This document shows, piece after piece, positions 11,324 to 22,607 of a stretch of DNA of 64,000 bases. Under the pieces are notes generated by a model that was given only the letters and a program-made list of their open reading frames with translations, was not told where the DNA came from and did no database searches. The stretch comes from JASHVB01 sp963780805 (GTDB taxonomy: Bacteria; Pseudomonadota; Alphaproteobacteria; Acetobacterales; Acetobacteraceae), in assembly GCA_963780805.1 (NCBI GenBank), contig CAWADP010000006.1, positions 1 through 64,000 on the forward strand, in the 5' to 3' direction. Numbering within the stretch: position 1 is the first letter of the stretch; each line of letters opens with the position of its first letter. The position numbers and the translations under genes are program-made.

Positions 11324-12790
11324 TGCGGCGCCCGGACAGCGTTACCACGACTATCTGGCTCGCGGTCGTCGTTGCGATGGTCCTCGGATTCAGCCTTCAA
11401 CGGGAGGTGACCACCGTGCTCCCCTACTTCGGCTTCGAGCGCCGTCAGGAGCTTCCCAAGGTCGAGGAGCGCTTCCTGCTGCAGCTTCCGGGCCGGGTGG
11501 CCGCATTGCTCGATATCCTCGATGGTACGCCGGTCGCGGACAGACCGACCGTCCTCGCCGCCGCCCAGCTTCCGCAAGTCCGCCTTCGCTTGCTCGACGC
11601 GCCCGCGCCGAATCTGGGCAATCGCGGCGAGCCGGACGCGGAGGCGATGCGCCATCGCATCGAAGCGGCTCTGAGCGCGCCGCGACCGGTGATCGTCGCC
11701 GATCGCTATCGGCTAGCCGACGAGAAAGCCGGGCCGGCGGGCGGGCGCGTCGAGAACGGTGTCGTGGATCGAAGCTTCCCTCTCGAACGGGCAATGGCTT
11801 CTCGTCGTGACCAACCTGGACCCGCCGCCTCCGAACGACCCGGTGGCGGCCGAGTTCTCGCCGTCAGCTTCGCTGGCCTGGCTGGTCCTCGCCCTTGCCT
11901 TGGCGACCCTCTTGTCGGTCGTGGCAGCCAGGCGGGTCGTAAAGCCGCTTTCGGAACTTTCCGCAGCGGTCGATCGCCTCGGCCCCAGCGGCGACGATCC
12001 ATCGGTTCCGCCGCATGGGCCGCGAGAGATCGAAGGAATCATCAGGGCTTTCAATCGAATGCGGGAACGGCTCCGCCGCTTCAACGAAGATCGCACGCGC
12101 ATGATGGCGGCGATGTCGCACGATCTTCGGACACCGCTGACGCGGCTGCGCATGCGCATCGAAATGGCTCAAGGCCTCGAGGATCAGCAGAAGATGCTCG
12201 ACGAGCTCGACATGATGAATGGCATGGTCGAATCGATCCTGTCATTCACACGCGACGATTCGAAGCAGGAGGCTCGATCGCTCGTCGATCTGAGCGCTCT
12301 GGTCGAAGGCATCTGCGAGGATGCCGTGGACGCCGGCGAGAAAGTGACCTTCTCGGGACCGCGCGACGTGACGATATCCTGTCGGCCGACGGCCATGCGG
12401 CGGGCGATCTCCAACCTCGTGGACAATGCCGTCAAATATGGTGGCAAGGCCGACGTAACGCTCGCCCCTGAGGCTGGCCGGGTCGTGATCACCGTCGAGG
12501 ATGAAGGCCCTGGGATTCCGCGCAGCGAGCGGGAGAAGGTGTTCGAGCCATTCTACAGGATCGGCAGCGCTCGAGATCCCGACACGGGCGGGGTCGGTCT
12601 CGGCCTTTCCGTCACTCGCTCGATCGTCTGGGAACACGGCGGGGATATCAACCTCGGCAGCCGCAAGGGCGGAGGTTTAAGTGTCCGGTTGATGCTGCCT
12701 TCCGGCCCAGGATTAAGCCCGCCACATCTGCCGACAAATGGACCCAACCGCCATGCGTCTGGGTTCCACACAGGTGCTGAGGGTGACTGA
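11323..12790 (+). CDS. EnvZ-type sensor histidine kinase (one frameshift)
   Basis: This is a membrane sensor kinase partnered with the preceding regulator. It has one N-terminal helix (about residues 9-27), a periplasmic sensor region of roughly 130 residues, a second helix (LAWLVLALALATLLSVV) and a HAMP linker. The phospho-acceptor H-box is MSHDLRTPLTRL, and the ATPase boxes include NLVDNAVKYGG, DEGPGIP and GVGLGLS. A frameshift near 11760 separates the sensor from the catalytic half. The last 35 or so residues after SVRLMLPS look non-homologous, so the true end may be nearer 12700. Confidence 0.9.
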
Positions 12791-12835
12791 CCGGGAAGCA
12801 ACTCTCCCGGTTCAAGGAGACAAGCTCGCTGACGA

Positions 12836-13578
12836 TCAACGCAAAAAGGCTTCGAGGCTGTCCTTACGACTTTCCCAATCCGGCATAATCATCTCGACTA
12901 GATCCCGCCATTCTTTGCCGTGGTCTGGGATAGAAGGCATGTGCAAGCTCATGGCAAATTACGTAATCAATCATCATCGGACTGGCACGCACCAGGTCCA
13001 CGTTCAGGACTATTCGGCCACTTGGCGTGTAACTTCCCCATCGCTTCGACATTCGTCGGACGACTGAGCGCCGGCCTCTGCAAGCCTCTCCGCACAAACG
13101 GCGGCACCATTGCATCAAGTCTCTCCCTAAATATCTCCCGGGCCATGATTGCATAGAACGCCGTGATCAGGCGTCGGCAATGGGCCTGATCATCGAGACG
13201 CCGCACGAGAACCTTTAGTCGCGATCCTTCAATACGGACTTGAGGGTCGCTCGCCTTGCTCGATTGCCAAGCGATATTGCTTTCCGAGCAGCAAATGAGT
13301 TTCCCCGGACACAAAATGTCGTCTGGTGTCGCTGAGGGACGGGTGCCGATCCGATCAATTTCGCGGAACATCCATGCGCACTTCTTCTTTACGCGGTCCT
13401 GGATCGCAGCAAGACATTCGCCAGACGGTGCAAACACCACCACTGCGCCTGAGGGCCGAACCTCTATCCGAAGAACGCGTCGAGAGGTTCTGCTGCAAAG
13501 TCCGCGATGACCTGCCTCCCACCCCACCCGACGGTGATTTGCTCGCAGTCACAGTGACGGTGGTGCAGTCGGCGTCAT
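12836..13578 (-). CDS. YgjP/M48-type zinc metalloprotein at the end of the restriction operon (frameshifted)
   Basis: This is a YgjP-like (DUF45/WLM) metal-dependent hydrolase. The zinc motif HELAH is present (ICHELAHAF, coded near 12930-12965), preceded by the family's RWGSY segment; a later H and the ending EWRDLVEMIMPDW belong to the family. Restoring it needs about three frameshifts (near 13500-13550, 13070 and 12922), giving about 247 residues and a stop at 12836-12838. The likely ATG at 13576-13578 overlaps the restored hsdR stop as ATGA. YgjP-type genes often follow hsdR in type I restriction loci; their role there is not established. Confidence 0.75.
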
Positions 13579-16500
13579 TGCGCCAGTCTCACACGCGCCG
13601 AAGCCAGAACATCATCGACGACCGCGTCAAGAACTGCCGGATCAATTACAAGTTCACGTCGGCCGAGCAAGCTCCTCGAAAAAGAAATCATCGATATCAT
13701 TCCGGATAATGTTTTCGACGTCACGGTCATTCTGCCAACCCACCTTGCAGCGCTTCTGAACGATGTTGCTTACTTTGAGTGCGATGTCGGCGGCCAGTTC
13801 TGGGTCACCAACCCCAGCCTTTTCCAGGTTGCGCCGCGCGAGACCCCAGAACGCCTGGGCATGGCTATCGTCGCGAAGGCGCGCGGGCGTAGGGTCCGTA
13901 TCGTCTCGGCGTTGCTGAACCTTTTCGCGCAATTCGCGGACCTTCGAAAGGTAGGTCATCTCGCTGATCCGCCCCTTGTGGAAATCGGCTATGGTGTCGC
14001 GTGATGAGCTTTGAAAACTTTTCAAAGAAGATTGGGTCTTCGTCCCATTTCTCTTCGATCGATCGGGTTAGCTGGTGCGCGATCGTATCCGCGATGGACG
14101 CTTCGCTTTCGGTCTTCTCTTCCCGCCGGGCCTCAATCGCGATGTCGTCGAAAATATTCAACGGCTCCACCAGACGCACAACATCCCGGGCAACGACGTG
14201 ACGATCGAGCAATTGCCGAATGCGCTTTTCAAAGTCGCGCCAATCGACCCTCTCCGCATAGCGAAGGCTTACCGAAGCGCGCAACGACGTGAAGCGGCCA
14301 AGATCGTCCTTCCAACGCTTGAGCAACTCGGGCTTGGTACCTTCCACAAAGCTCGGAGACGCGAGAGCGACTGTAAACGCGCGAGTGAACTCCGACGAGA
14401 CGGCGATAGAATTCCGCACGCGCCTCTTCGTCAGCGAGGAGGCGCGCATAGGCCTCCGCGTCGAAAGTGTTTGAGACTGACTTGAACACGTCCAAGAGCG
14501 CCGCATGGGCGCCCGGCACCTTGTTCGCCTCGTCGCGGATGGCCACGACGCTGCGCGCGATGTCCTCTTCGCTGAAGCCTTGAAGGGCGTCGTAGCTCGC
14601 AAGGGCCGCGCCGAGGTTCTTCAGCACCCCTGTGTAGTCGATGATGAATCCGAACGGCTTGTCCGGTGCCCCTTCTTCATCGAAGACCCGGTTCACGCGA
14701 GCGATGGCCTGCAGCAGCCCATGCTCCTTGAGGCGGCGTGCAATGTATAGAACCGTGTTTCGGGGCGCATCGAAGCCAGTAAGCAACTTGTCCACGACGA
14801 TGATGATGTCCGGCTCGCCTGGTCCCTTGAACTGCTCCACGATGGTCTTGTTGTAGGCATCCTCCCCGCCATAGCGGGCCATCATCTTGCGCCAGAATGC
14901 GCGGACAAGATCATCGTCGGACTCGTCGACTTCGTCTTCACTCTCCCGCATCTCCGGGGCGGAGATGATGACCTCCGCCGTCACCATGCCGAAGCTGTCG
15001 AAGAGTTTCTTGAGCTGGATCGCCGCCCGCTTGGACGGAGCCGCAAGCTGGCCCTTTAGCCCCGTTCCTTTGAAGTTATTCGAGAAGTGCTGGCCTACAT
15101 CGAAGGCGATCGATTGGAGCCGCGACTCGATTCCCTCGATTTCCCGCGCCCGGCTCATCTTGCGCTTCAGATCTGCCCTCTGCTTGTCGGAGAGCCCGCG
15201 GGTATGGACCTCAAACCAGCGGTCGATCTGGCCTTCGTCCACGTCGGTCACGACCTCACGGCCTTCATAGAGCAGCGGCACGACCGCCTTGTCGCTGACG
15301 GCATCGCGCATCGAGTAAGATGGCTGCACGAGGTCGCCGAATTTGGCGAAGGTGCTCTTTTCCTTCTTTGCAATCGGCGTGCCTGTGAAGGCAATAAAGC
15401 ACGCGTTGGGGAGCACCTCGCGCATCCGCGCGTGAAGACTGTCGAGGTTCCCGTACTGGCTGCGATGGCTCTCGTCGACCAGGACGAAGATGTCTGATGA
15501 ACGATCAACAACGCGCCGCTTGTTCAGCCCGGCGCGGAATTTGTGGATCAGCGTCGTGACAACCGGCGTCTTCTCTTCGATCAGCGCAAGGAGATTCTCG
15601 CCGGTCGCAGCCCGTTTCGGCTCCTGGCCCGTGGCGCGGAACGTTTTGGAGATTTGGTCGTCAAGGTCAGTTCTGTCGGTCACGATCACGATCCGGGCGA
15701 GCGGGTCCTTCATCGCAATGGCCTTGGCCAGCATCACCATCGTCAGGCTCTTGCCGGAGCCTTGGGTGTGCCAGACGACGCCCCCCCTTCGCTTACCCGT
15801 CTCGTCTCGCTCCTCGGTTCGCTTCAGAAGGGATTCGATGGTCGCAATTTGCTGATAGCGCGCGACCTTCTTCTGCGGCCCATCGAACAGCATGTAGCGG
15901 CGCACCAACCGCATGAAGCGTTCTGGCCGGCAGAGGCCAACGATGGTCTCGTCAAGCGGCGTGACGAAGCGGTGCTCCTCCATCAGCCCATTGTGCCTCT
16001 TCATATAGGGCGCGAAATCGATAGCCACCCGCTTGCCTTCGACGCGTATCCAGCGGCCGGTTGACGACATCCACTGGCGAAGTCAGCAGGATCCTCGCGT
16101 TCCTTCCATGCGCTCCATAGCTTGCGCGGCGTTCCGACGGTGCCATAGCGCGGGTCATGACTGTTGGCGGCGAGCAGCAGTTGCGCCGAATAGAACAGCG
16201 CGGGCACGCCCTCGCCGGTCTTCTGATTGCGGATTTGCTGACTGACACCCTGGTCTGACGACACATGAGAGGCCTTCACCTCGATCACGCCGAGCGGGAT
16301 GCCGTTGACGAAAAGCACCAGATCAACACGGATCGTCGGCCCGCCCGCTTCGCTCACCGTGTATTCGCTGGTGACCTGAAAGGTGTTTGCCCGCCAGTCC
16401 GACCAGTCAATGAACTTGAACGGCCATTCGCGCGACGTTGCCCCGATGGTCTGCGGAAGGGCGATGCCGAGCATGAGGTCATCGGTCATCCGCTCGTTGG

Positions 16501-16784
16501 CGCGCACCACGCCCTCGGGAATGCGGTCAGCCAACCGCCGGACGGCGGCGTCAATATTGGCCTCGGAGAAAGGGTAGGCGCGTTCGTCGAGATAGATGCG
16601 ATTGATCCGCGCCAGATCGGCCCGAAGCTGGGTTTCAAGGAATGGCAGCGCTGCGCCGTCCATCGCGCCACTGATCGGCCTCGGCGCGCGTGACATAGCG
16701 CCAGCCGCAATTGATCAGCGTGTTGAGCGCCTGAAGCTGTGCGCCGCCGGCCTCGGATGTTGTGAACTGGGGTGATGTGTTCAT
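13575..16784 (-). CDS. hsdR: Type I restriction enzyme motor/endonuclease subunit HsdR (several frameshifts)
   Basis: HsdR is the DNA-translocating and cleaving subunit of a type I restriction enzyme. The N-terminal nuclease core (IRVDLVLFVNG...GVIEVKAS) holds the PD-(D/E)xK residues. Superfamily-2 motor motifs follow: HTQGSGKSLTM (Walker A), VDESHRSQ (DEAD-like), FTGTPI and a late QAIARVNR motif. ATG 16782-16784 overlaps the kinase stop as ATGA. Frameshifts lie near 16660, 16050, 14400, 14010 and 13665. One reading ends at 13654; shifting near 13665 gives an extra tail (DPAVLDAVVDDVLASARV) ending at 13575 that overlaps the next gene's ATG. Restored length is about 1,070 residues, normal for HsdR. 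Confidence 0.92.
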
Positions 16785-17862
16785 CCTACTTTTCCAGCCA
16801 CTACAGCTCGGATAAATGCGATCTCGAGTTTCCTCGCTTCCGCTGCTGGCATGTTCGATTTTGTAAACGCAGAAACCCGCGTCTCCCGGCTCGATTGCAG
16901 GTTTCTCTTGAATGCCTGCAGAGACGCATTTGTCCCAGCCGATGCTATCGATTCGAACCGAAATTGGTGTCGCTTGTCCAAGCCGATGAAGGCACCGCCC
17001 GGATCGACCGTCCAATGCCCAGGAAAGGCGAGCTTTTCCAGGGCGCGTCGCATTTCCAAAGCCGACTGGATATCGTTTGCCGGGGTCTGGATCGATCGAC
17101 TTCTTAATCACCCTAATGACCGCGTTTGGAATACAGGGAGGAAAGTCAGAGGCGGCCAACAGCTTCCCCGCCGCGAGCGCGGCTTCATAGTTGGCCTGGC
17201 CAAGAGAATTGAACTTCGCCCGAAGGGCGCCGAGACCAGCAAGCAGGCGAAAAAGGGTTAAGCCCGGTTTGCAGGATATCGGTGCGTGCTTCAATTCCAT
17301 TGCCCGCGGTTGTCTCGGGCGCCGCGTGAAGGATGTAGCGCGCCGGCGCGGGCACGGGCTGACCATTCTGGGAAATACCCACGATTCCGTAATCACCCAG
17401 CTTGGCTTGGCCGTCCTGACCTCTGAGAATATTCTCCGGCTTGATATCGTTGTGGAAGAAGCTGCTGGCGTGCAGATGTTCCAACCCTTGAAGGGTATCG
17501 ACGATTGTCTTTATCGCGAGCGGCAGGGGAAGGAAATTTGCCGGATTTGCGAGGGTGGTGATCGGCCCATCAGGCAGAAAATCCATCGCAATGATCACAC
17601 GTCCGTCGGTGAGCACATCAGCCTGATGAACCCGGACAAGATTGTTGTGGGTGAAGGCGTGTCCGATCTGGGCCTCGCGCAACCGATCGACGACCGTGAC
17701 CCCGGGCTTCAGGATTTTGATGGCGTACGTGTGATCTACGGCATGATCTTTCGCCAACCACACCTCGCCGAAATTCCCGCCGCCGATCATCTGCATCGGT
17801 TCATATTTGTTATGAAGCAGGGCTCCGGGGGCGATCGGGAGCGTGGTGGCGATGCCGTTCAT
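16781..17862 (-). CDS. Eukaryote-type Ser/Thr protein kinase within the restriction operon (two frameshifts)
   Basis: This is a Hanks-type protein kinase of about 360 residues. The glycine loop is GGGNFGEVWLAKD (about residue 29) and the ATP-binding Lys is in YAIKIL. The catalytic loop HNDIKPENIL keeps the Asp, Lys and Asn; DFG appears as DYG and APE as APET. Key catalytic residues are therefore present. No membrane segment or sensor domain is seen. Frameshifts near 17260 and 17060 split the C-lobe. The chosen start, ATG 17860-17862, overlaps the preceding stop as ATGA; an ATG 21 bases upstream is less likely. Its own stop overlaps the hsdR start as ATGA. Substrate unknown; context suggests control of, or backup to, restriction. 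Confidence 0.85.
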
Positions 17863-18321
17863 GGATTGGTCGCTCCCCACCATGCGGCAATGACCGCATC
17901 GGCCATTTTGCCGTCCCAGTAGCGCGTCGTTTGACCGACGCGCGCGATGGCATGGTCTTTGACTTCGGCGCTCCGCGTGGCCAGCGACGCATAAATCTTC
18001 GTGGCGACCGGCTTGTTGTGAAGTCCGCAGTACAAAAGCAGCGCCGCTTCCTGGTAGGATGCAACACGCTTTGCATTATTGTCGCCCTGCGTGAACTCGC
18101 CCTTCTTTATGACCACCCTGATGATATCGGGATGAGTGTGGAAGATCCGCTCGAACTCCCGATAGAGCCACGTTACCTGAGCGGCCTCGGTGCTACAGTC
18201 CGCAGGAAAGCGCAGGCGGCTTTCCGTGTCCGCGTTGAGGAGCGTCAGAGGCGCAGCTCGAGCCATCGACAACAGCATAGCGCGGCGTGGTCGGATCGCT
18301 CCGGAAGCCAAAAATCTTCAT
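17859..18321 (-). CDS. Small RuvC-like/DUF3010-like protein between hsdS and the kinase (one frameshift)
   Basis: About 154 residues after joining two frames near 18260. The restored N-terminus (MKIFGFRSDPTTPRYAVVDG) looks like the first two strands of a RuvC/RNase H-fold protein. Further on come DIIRVVIKKGEF, an AKRVASYQEAALLL helix and a C-terminal DGKMADAVIAAWW helix. This layout resembles DUF3010/RuvC-like resolvase relatives, but the acidic catalytic set is not evident: the first strand has Arg-Ser-Asp instead of Asp-Pro-Gly. Family assignment is by pattern only. Start and stop both form ATGA overlaps (with hsdS and the kinase), so it is tightly coupled to both. Confidence 0.6.
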
Positions 18322-19505
18322 CGGAATTGTCTCCCCAGCAGCCTTTCGCCGGTCAGCAGTGTTTGCATCAGTCCGCGTTTCTGGTTACGGAGCAGCGATG
18401 CTTGATGCTCAAGAACGAACATCTCCGTATCAATCGACGCGAGCAAACTGCCGATACTGCGTCGCATGTTCGCGTTCATGATTAATATCGGAAAATCCTC
18501 GATAAACTCAGCGGGCACACGCCGCTGACCAGCACTTCCTGTCATCTGCCGCTCACCCGCGATGCGGAAGCTGCGTGTCAGTGTCACTTGGTGCAAGTAT
18601 TCAACGTCCGCCGGATCATGTGATCGCACGACATGGAACTCGGTCGTGCCGAAACCCACTCCGTTGGTCAGGCTGTGGGCCAGAGCGCCTTTGCCGTTCT
18701 CAAAGCACGGCGTGATTTTGGCGACCAGAACGTCGCCATTGATGAATTGCGTGTAGCCGTTCCCAAGCTCTCCCCGGACGCGGTCTGCTTTTCTTGTCAG
18801 AGCACCAGACTCCGACACATCTTCCATGCCGACAAACGAAACCCTCGTGCTGGCTGCCACCTTTTCGTTCCGTGGGTTTACAGCAGCCAAGTCACGAATG
18901 AACCCGCGCTTCGCCCCAATGTCGATCAGTGCGCGGCCTACGATCCCAGTCTTGTATTGGCGCTTTGCATCGATGAGGCGCTCGGTCAGGTCAATGGCTG
19001 AATCCCACGCGCTTAGGACAGCCGCGATGCGCTGTTGTTCAGCGAACGGTGGGAGGCATAGGGGTAGCTCATCGAATTCTTTCTGGCTCAGCGTCTTATT
19101 GCGCCCAGCACCGCCAGGAGACCCGATTTCCAGTAATTTCTTTCCCCATTTTGACTTAAAGAAATACAGAGCAAAATCGAGATCTATTATTTTTTCCTTC
19201 GGACGAAACATGGGAAAGCGATGGGATGCAATCATGCCCTTCTCGCTATCTGTCGTTCGAGCTACTGCTTGCTCCCAGGCAAATATAATATTGAGAATAA
19301 GGCAATTCGGCTCAACCCAGAAAACTCGCTTTTCGCCCAACGATCTCCCTTCAACCGGTGGTTTTTTGAATAAACCCTTACCATGAGATCGGATACCGAT
19401 TTCAGAATAAAGCCTATCTGGCTCGACATCGACTTGGTTTACTACGCGGTCGAATGCCTCCTCGGCCAGGCAGTCCTGCCAGCCTTTAGGAAAGGAAATT
19501 CTCAT
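18318..19505 (-). CDS. hsdS: Type I restriction specificity subunit HsdS
   Basis: HsdS supplies DNA sequence recognition for the methylase and restriction complexes. The 395-residue product is intact. It has two target-recognition domains (about residues 1-150 and 190-350), each followed by a conserved helical spacer; the central one carries LPPFAEQQRIAAVLSAWDSAI. The DNA coding for the first recognition domain (about 19130-19330) is visibly richer in A and T than its surroundings, as is common for these frequently exchanged domains. ATG 19503-19505 overlaps the upstream stop as ATGA, and the stop overlaps the next ATG in the same way. Confidence 0.92.
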   Translation of the reverse strand: MRISFPKGWQDCLAEEAFDRVVNQVDVEPDRLYSEIGIRSHGKGLFKKPPVEGRSLGEKRVFWVEPNCLILNIIFAWEQAVARTTDSEKGMIASHRFPMFRPKEKIIDLDFALYFFKSKWGKKLLEIGSPGGAGRNKTLSQKEFDELPLCLPPFAEQQRIAAVLSAWDSAIDLTERLIDAKRQYKTGIVGRALIDIGAKRGFIRDLAAVNPRNEKVAASTRVSFVGMEDVSESGALTRKADRVRGELGNGYTQFINGDVLVAKITPCFENGKGALAHSLTNGVGFGTTEFHVVRSHDPADVEYLHQVTLTRSFRIAGERQMTGSAGQRRVPAEFIEDFPILIMNANMRRSIGSLLASIDTEMFVLEHQASLLRNQKRGLMQTLLTGERLLGRQFR

Positions 19506-20466
19506 GTCGCGCCTCCGTCGCTAATCCGGCGTTTGCGCCAATCGCCATAAGTCTGACCGCTAGCCGCATGCCTCCAATAGCGATTCCCACTAACATTGCC
19601 GCCGTAGACGACGCCCGCCGCGCCCGAAGGCGAATCGAATGCAGTGTCGGCCGTAAACCGGAAGAACTTGCCGTCTTCGCTTGGTTCCAGGACTCCTTCG
19701 GCTAAAAGCTCCGCGCGCCGGCGCTTGAGGCCTTCCCCACAGCTTGGAACTTCTTGAAACTTGGCAATCGATCCTGCCAGGACTACGAATTCATCACTGG
19801 CCTCCCTCGCTTTCGCATCGGTGCCGGATTCTTTGAAGACAAAAATGGCATCGTTGTCGGCTAAATCTCCGACACCCCTGGCCGTTCGCCTGCTTCCGCT
19901 CGGGTTGACGCGCCAACCTCATGCCCGGCTGGGCGCAGCACGTCGAAGCCAAGCACCGGTAGCAGGATCTCGATCTCATCAAGCACCCGCTCCATGTCAG
20001 CGATTTCGGGCTCCGGCAGTCCCTTGAACGGTGGCTCAGTGCCGTTGACCAATTTTGCGCGGCCGGCGCCACGAATGGCCGCAATGATCCGGCTTTCCAG
20101 ATAGCGCCCATGCGCCTTGGTGAGGTTTTCGTCCTTTGAGACGATCAGCACCGCGCGAGTGAAAAATTCCTTCGCCTCGTCCGCATCATGTGCCGCGAGG
20201 CGAGTCTTCACTTGGTCGCCCTCGCCGACATAGACCAACTGGCGCCCAGGCAAGTCCGGGTCTGGCCCGACCAGCAGATAGATGCCCGTTCGCGCCGCCT
20301 CTTCCCGGCGGATGAGTTCGGGCAACGCCGTGCGCGAGGCGACGGCGGCGCGAACCGAAGAGACGCCGAGCTCCGCCGTGATCACGCCAGACGGCGTGCC
20401 GTCGGCGAGATAGAGTTTCAAGGTTCGTCCGCGACGGGCAGGCGGTCGGGAAGGAGCCTCAGACAT
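19502..20466 (-). CDS. GIY-YIG / DUF4357 protein in the restriction operon (one frameshift)
   Basis: About 320 residues when two frames are joined near 19868. The N-terminal half carries a GIY-YIG-type signature: TGIYLLVGPD then LVYVGEGDQVKTRL. The C-terminal half ends in a DUF4357 module (SPSGAAGVVYGG ... YWRHAASGQTYGDW). GIY-YIG proteins with DUF4357 are recurrent passengers of type I restriction loci; nuclease activity is plausible but unproven. The start at 20464-20466 overlaps the hsdM stop by 8 bases and the end (TGA 19502-19504) overlaps the hsdS ATG. Confidence 0.8.
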
Positions 20467-22016
20467 CGATGCCGAGCTCCTTCAGATAGAGAGTTCATCT
20501 TCTCACGCGTCTCGGCGAGTTGGCGTTCGAGATCGCGGATTTCGTTCTGCACGGCCTGTAGATCGACTTCCGGCTCGGGCTCGAACGTATCGACATAGCG
20601 GGGGATATTGAGGTTGAATCCGTTGGCCTCGATCTCCTCGAAGGTCGCCTTGTGGGAGTACCGCTCCAGCTCCGCGCGGTGTGCGATAGGTGTCGATGAT
20701 CTTGTCGACATCCGCATCCCGCAAGCCGGTTCTGCTTCTTGCCCGGTTCGAAATCGCGGCTGGCATCGATGAAAAGAACGTCACGCTCATGCGACCGCAA
20801 GCCACCCGCCTCGCGCGCCTTGTCGAAAACCATGATGCAAACGGGAATGCCGGTCGTCGGAAAGAGCTGCGCCGGCAAGCCGACCACGGCATCAAGCACA
20901 TTGTCGCGGATCAGTTTTTCGCGGATTTTTCCTTCCGCTCCTGACCGGAACAGCACGCCATGCGGCGCCACGACAGCCATGCGGCCCGTGGTCGGCCGAG
21001 TGACCGCAAGCATATGGAGGATGAACGCCGTAGTCGCCGCGGCTCTTCGGCGGCATGTGGGGTGTGAAGCGCTTATAGGGGTCGGTTTTGGTCTCTTCGT
21101 CCCACCACTTGTCGAGGCTGAAGGGAGGATTGGCGACGACGACGTCGAAGCGCATCAGGTGATCGCTCTCGATCAGGGTCGGCGAATTCAGCGTGTCGCA
21201 CCAATCGATCCGGGCGCCATCCTGCTTGTGAAGCAGCATGTTGAGGCGCGCCAGCGAGCGCGTCTGGCCGTTGGATTCCTGGCCAAACAGCTGAAAATTC
21301 CCGTCGCCGACTTCCTCGCCGGCGCGCAACAGCAGCGAGCCCGAACCGCATGCCGGATCGCAAATGCGATCACCCGACTTCGGATGAGCGAGCTTGGCGA
21401 CGACTTCGGAGACCTTGCGCGGCGTGAAGAACTCTCCCGCTTTCTTCCCGGCATCGGAAGCAAAGCGCTCGATCAGGAAGATGTAGGCATCGCCCAGGAT
21501 ATCCTCGGAGGTGTCGCCAAGATCGAGCCCCGGCTTTGCGAAATCCTCCAGCAGTGTCTTGAGCCTGCGGTTGCGATCTTTCGTCTGTCCGAGATTGGTT
21601 TCCGAGTTGAAGTCGATGGCGCGGAACAAACCACCGAGCTTTCCTTCGTTGGCCTTTTCGATCGCATCGAGGACGATGTTGATCAGCTCTCCGATGTTGT
21701 CTCGGCCCCGCCGTTCGTAAAGGCTATAGAAATCACCAAGGAAGCTTTCTTCAATTGTGTTGGTCTTGGCGTTCTTCAGCTCAACAGTTGGCACCTTGAA
21801 GCGTTCGCGATCCAGGCGGCGTTGGATGCGAACTTCATCACCACGATATTCCCGCCGAAACTCTTCGACGTGCTTGCGCCGCACATCGCTGATGTATTTC
21901 AGGAAGAGGGCAGTCAGGACGTAGTCCTTGTACTGCGTTGCATCCACGGCGCCGCGGAACGTGTCGCAGGCGCGCCAGACCGCCGAAAGAATGTCATCCT
22001 GCCGTAGAGCGGTCAT
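20459..22016 (-). CDS. hsdM: Type I restriction methyltransferase subunit HsdM (frameshifted)
   Basis: HsdM is the N6-adenine methyltransferase subunit that modifies host DNA and forms the core complex with HsdS. An N-terminal helical HsdM domain is followed by the AdoMet-binding motif (DPACGSGSLL) and the catalytic NPPF. Frameshifts occur near 21030, in the 20680-20740 stretch (two close together) and at about 20495. Joining them gives about 519 residues ending in YLKELGIDV. ATG 22014-22016 overlaps the stop of the upstream half-size S gene as ATGA. Confidence 0.92.
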
Positions 22017-22607
22017 TCTGGACTCCTGTGGGAATTGGGCTGCGCTTCAGCAGCGCGGATTGCATGCGCCACCGTCTCGCGGCCGAAAAACGATTTGAGG
22101 TCGGACAGCCTTTGAAGCAGCTCTTCGCTCTTCCTCGAAGGAGAGCGCCAGGCCGGCAATCAGAAGCTGCGATTGCATGGGCGGAACAGGAACCGGGGTC
22201 TTTTCCAGTGCGTCCTTGGGAAGGCGCGCAAGAGCGCTACCCTGCTTGCCACCGGCGAACACGGCTTGCGTGGCAGGAAGCTCCAAAAATGCGGCGAGGT
22301 ATTGCGGGCTCACCTTTGCCCTGTCGGGCCTCACCAAATAAAGGTCGAGCGAGACGAATGCCCCGATGACCGCGCCGGTCGCGAGGCAAACATCAGTCGC
22401 AGATCCACGCGCGCCGACAATCAGGTCGCCTTCCTCGATGGTCAGCGCACGAGCAACGGCAGGGACGTCGCCAGCAGCAAGCACGGGATGCCGGCCGGCC
22501 CTAAGGTCTGACAGATCGGACAATCGCATAAAGCGCGCAGAGCCATCTTTCATCTCGCGAACCGAGACCCCGGAAAGGACGCTGGCGATGTCTCTGAGTT
22601 CGAGCAT
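22013..22607 (-). CDS. Half-size HsdS-like specificity protein (one frameshift)
   Basis: About 198 residues, first gene of the restriction operon. It resembles a single HsdS target-recognition domain: LRDIASVLSGVSVR at the start, GARGSATDVCLA in the middle, SPQYLAAFLELPATQAVF, then LPKDALEKTPVPVPPMQSQ leading into one spacer helix. Full HsdS proteins have two such repeats, and one is encoded downstream, so this locus has an extra half subunit. A frameshift near 22130 restores a helical tail (LLQRLSDLKSFFG) whose TGA overlaps hsdM. It may dimerise to form an alternative specificity, or interact with the full S protein. The exact role is unknown. Confidence 0.75.
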
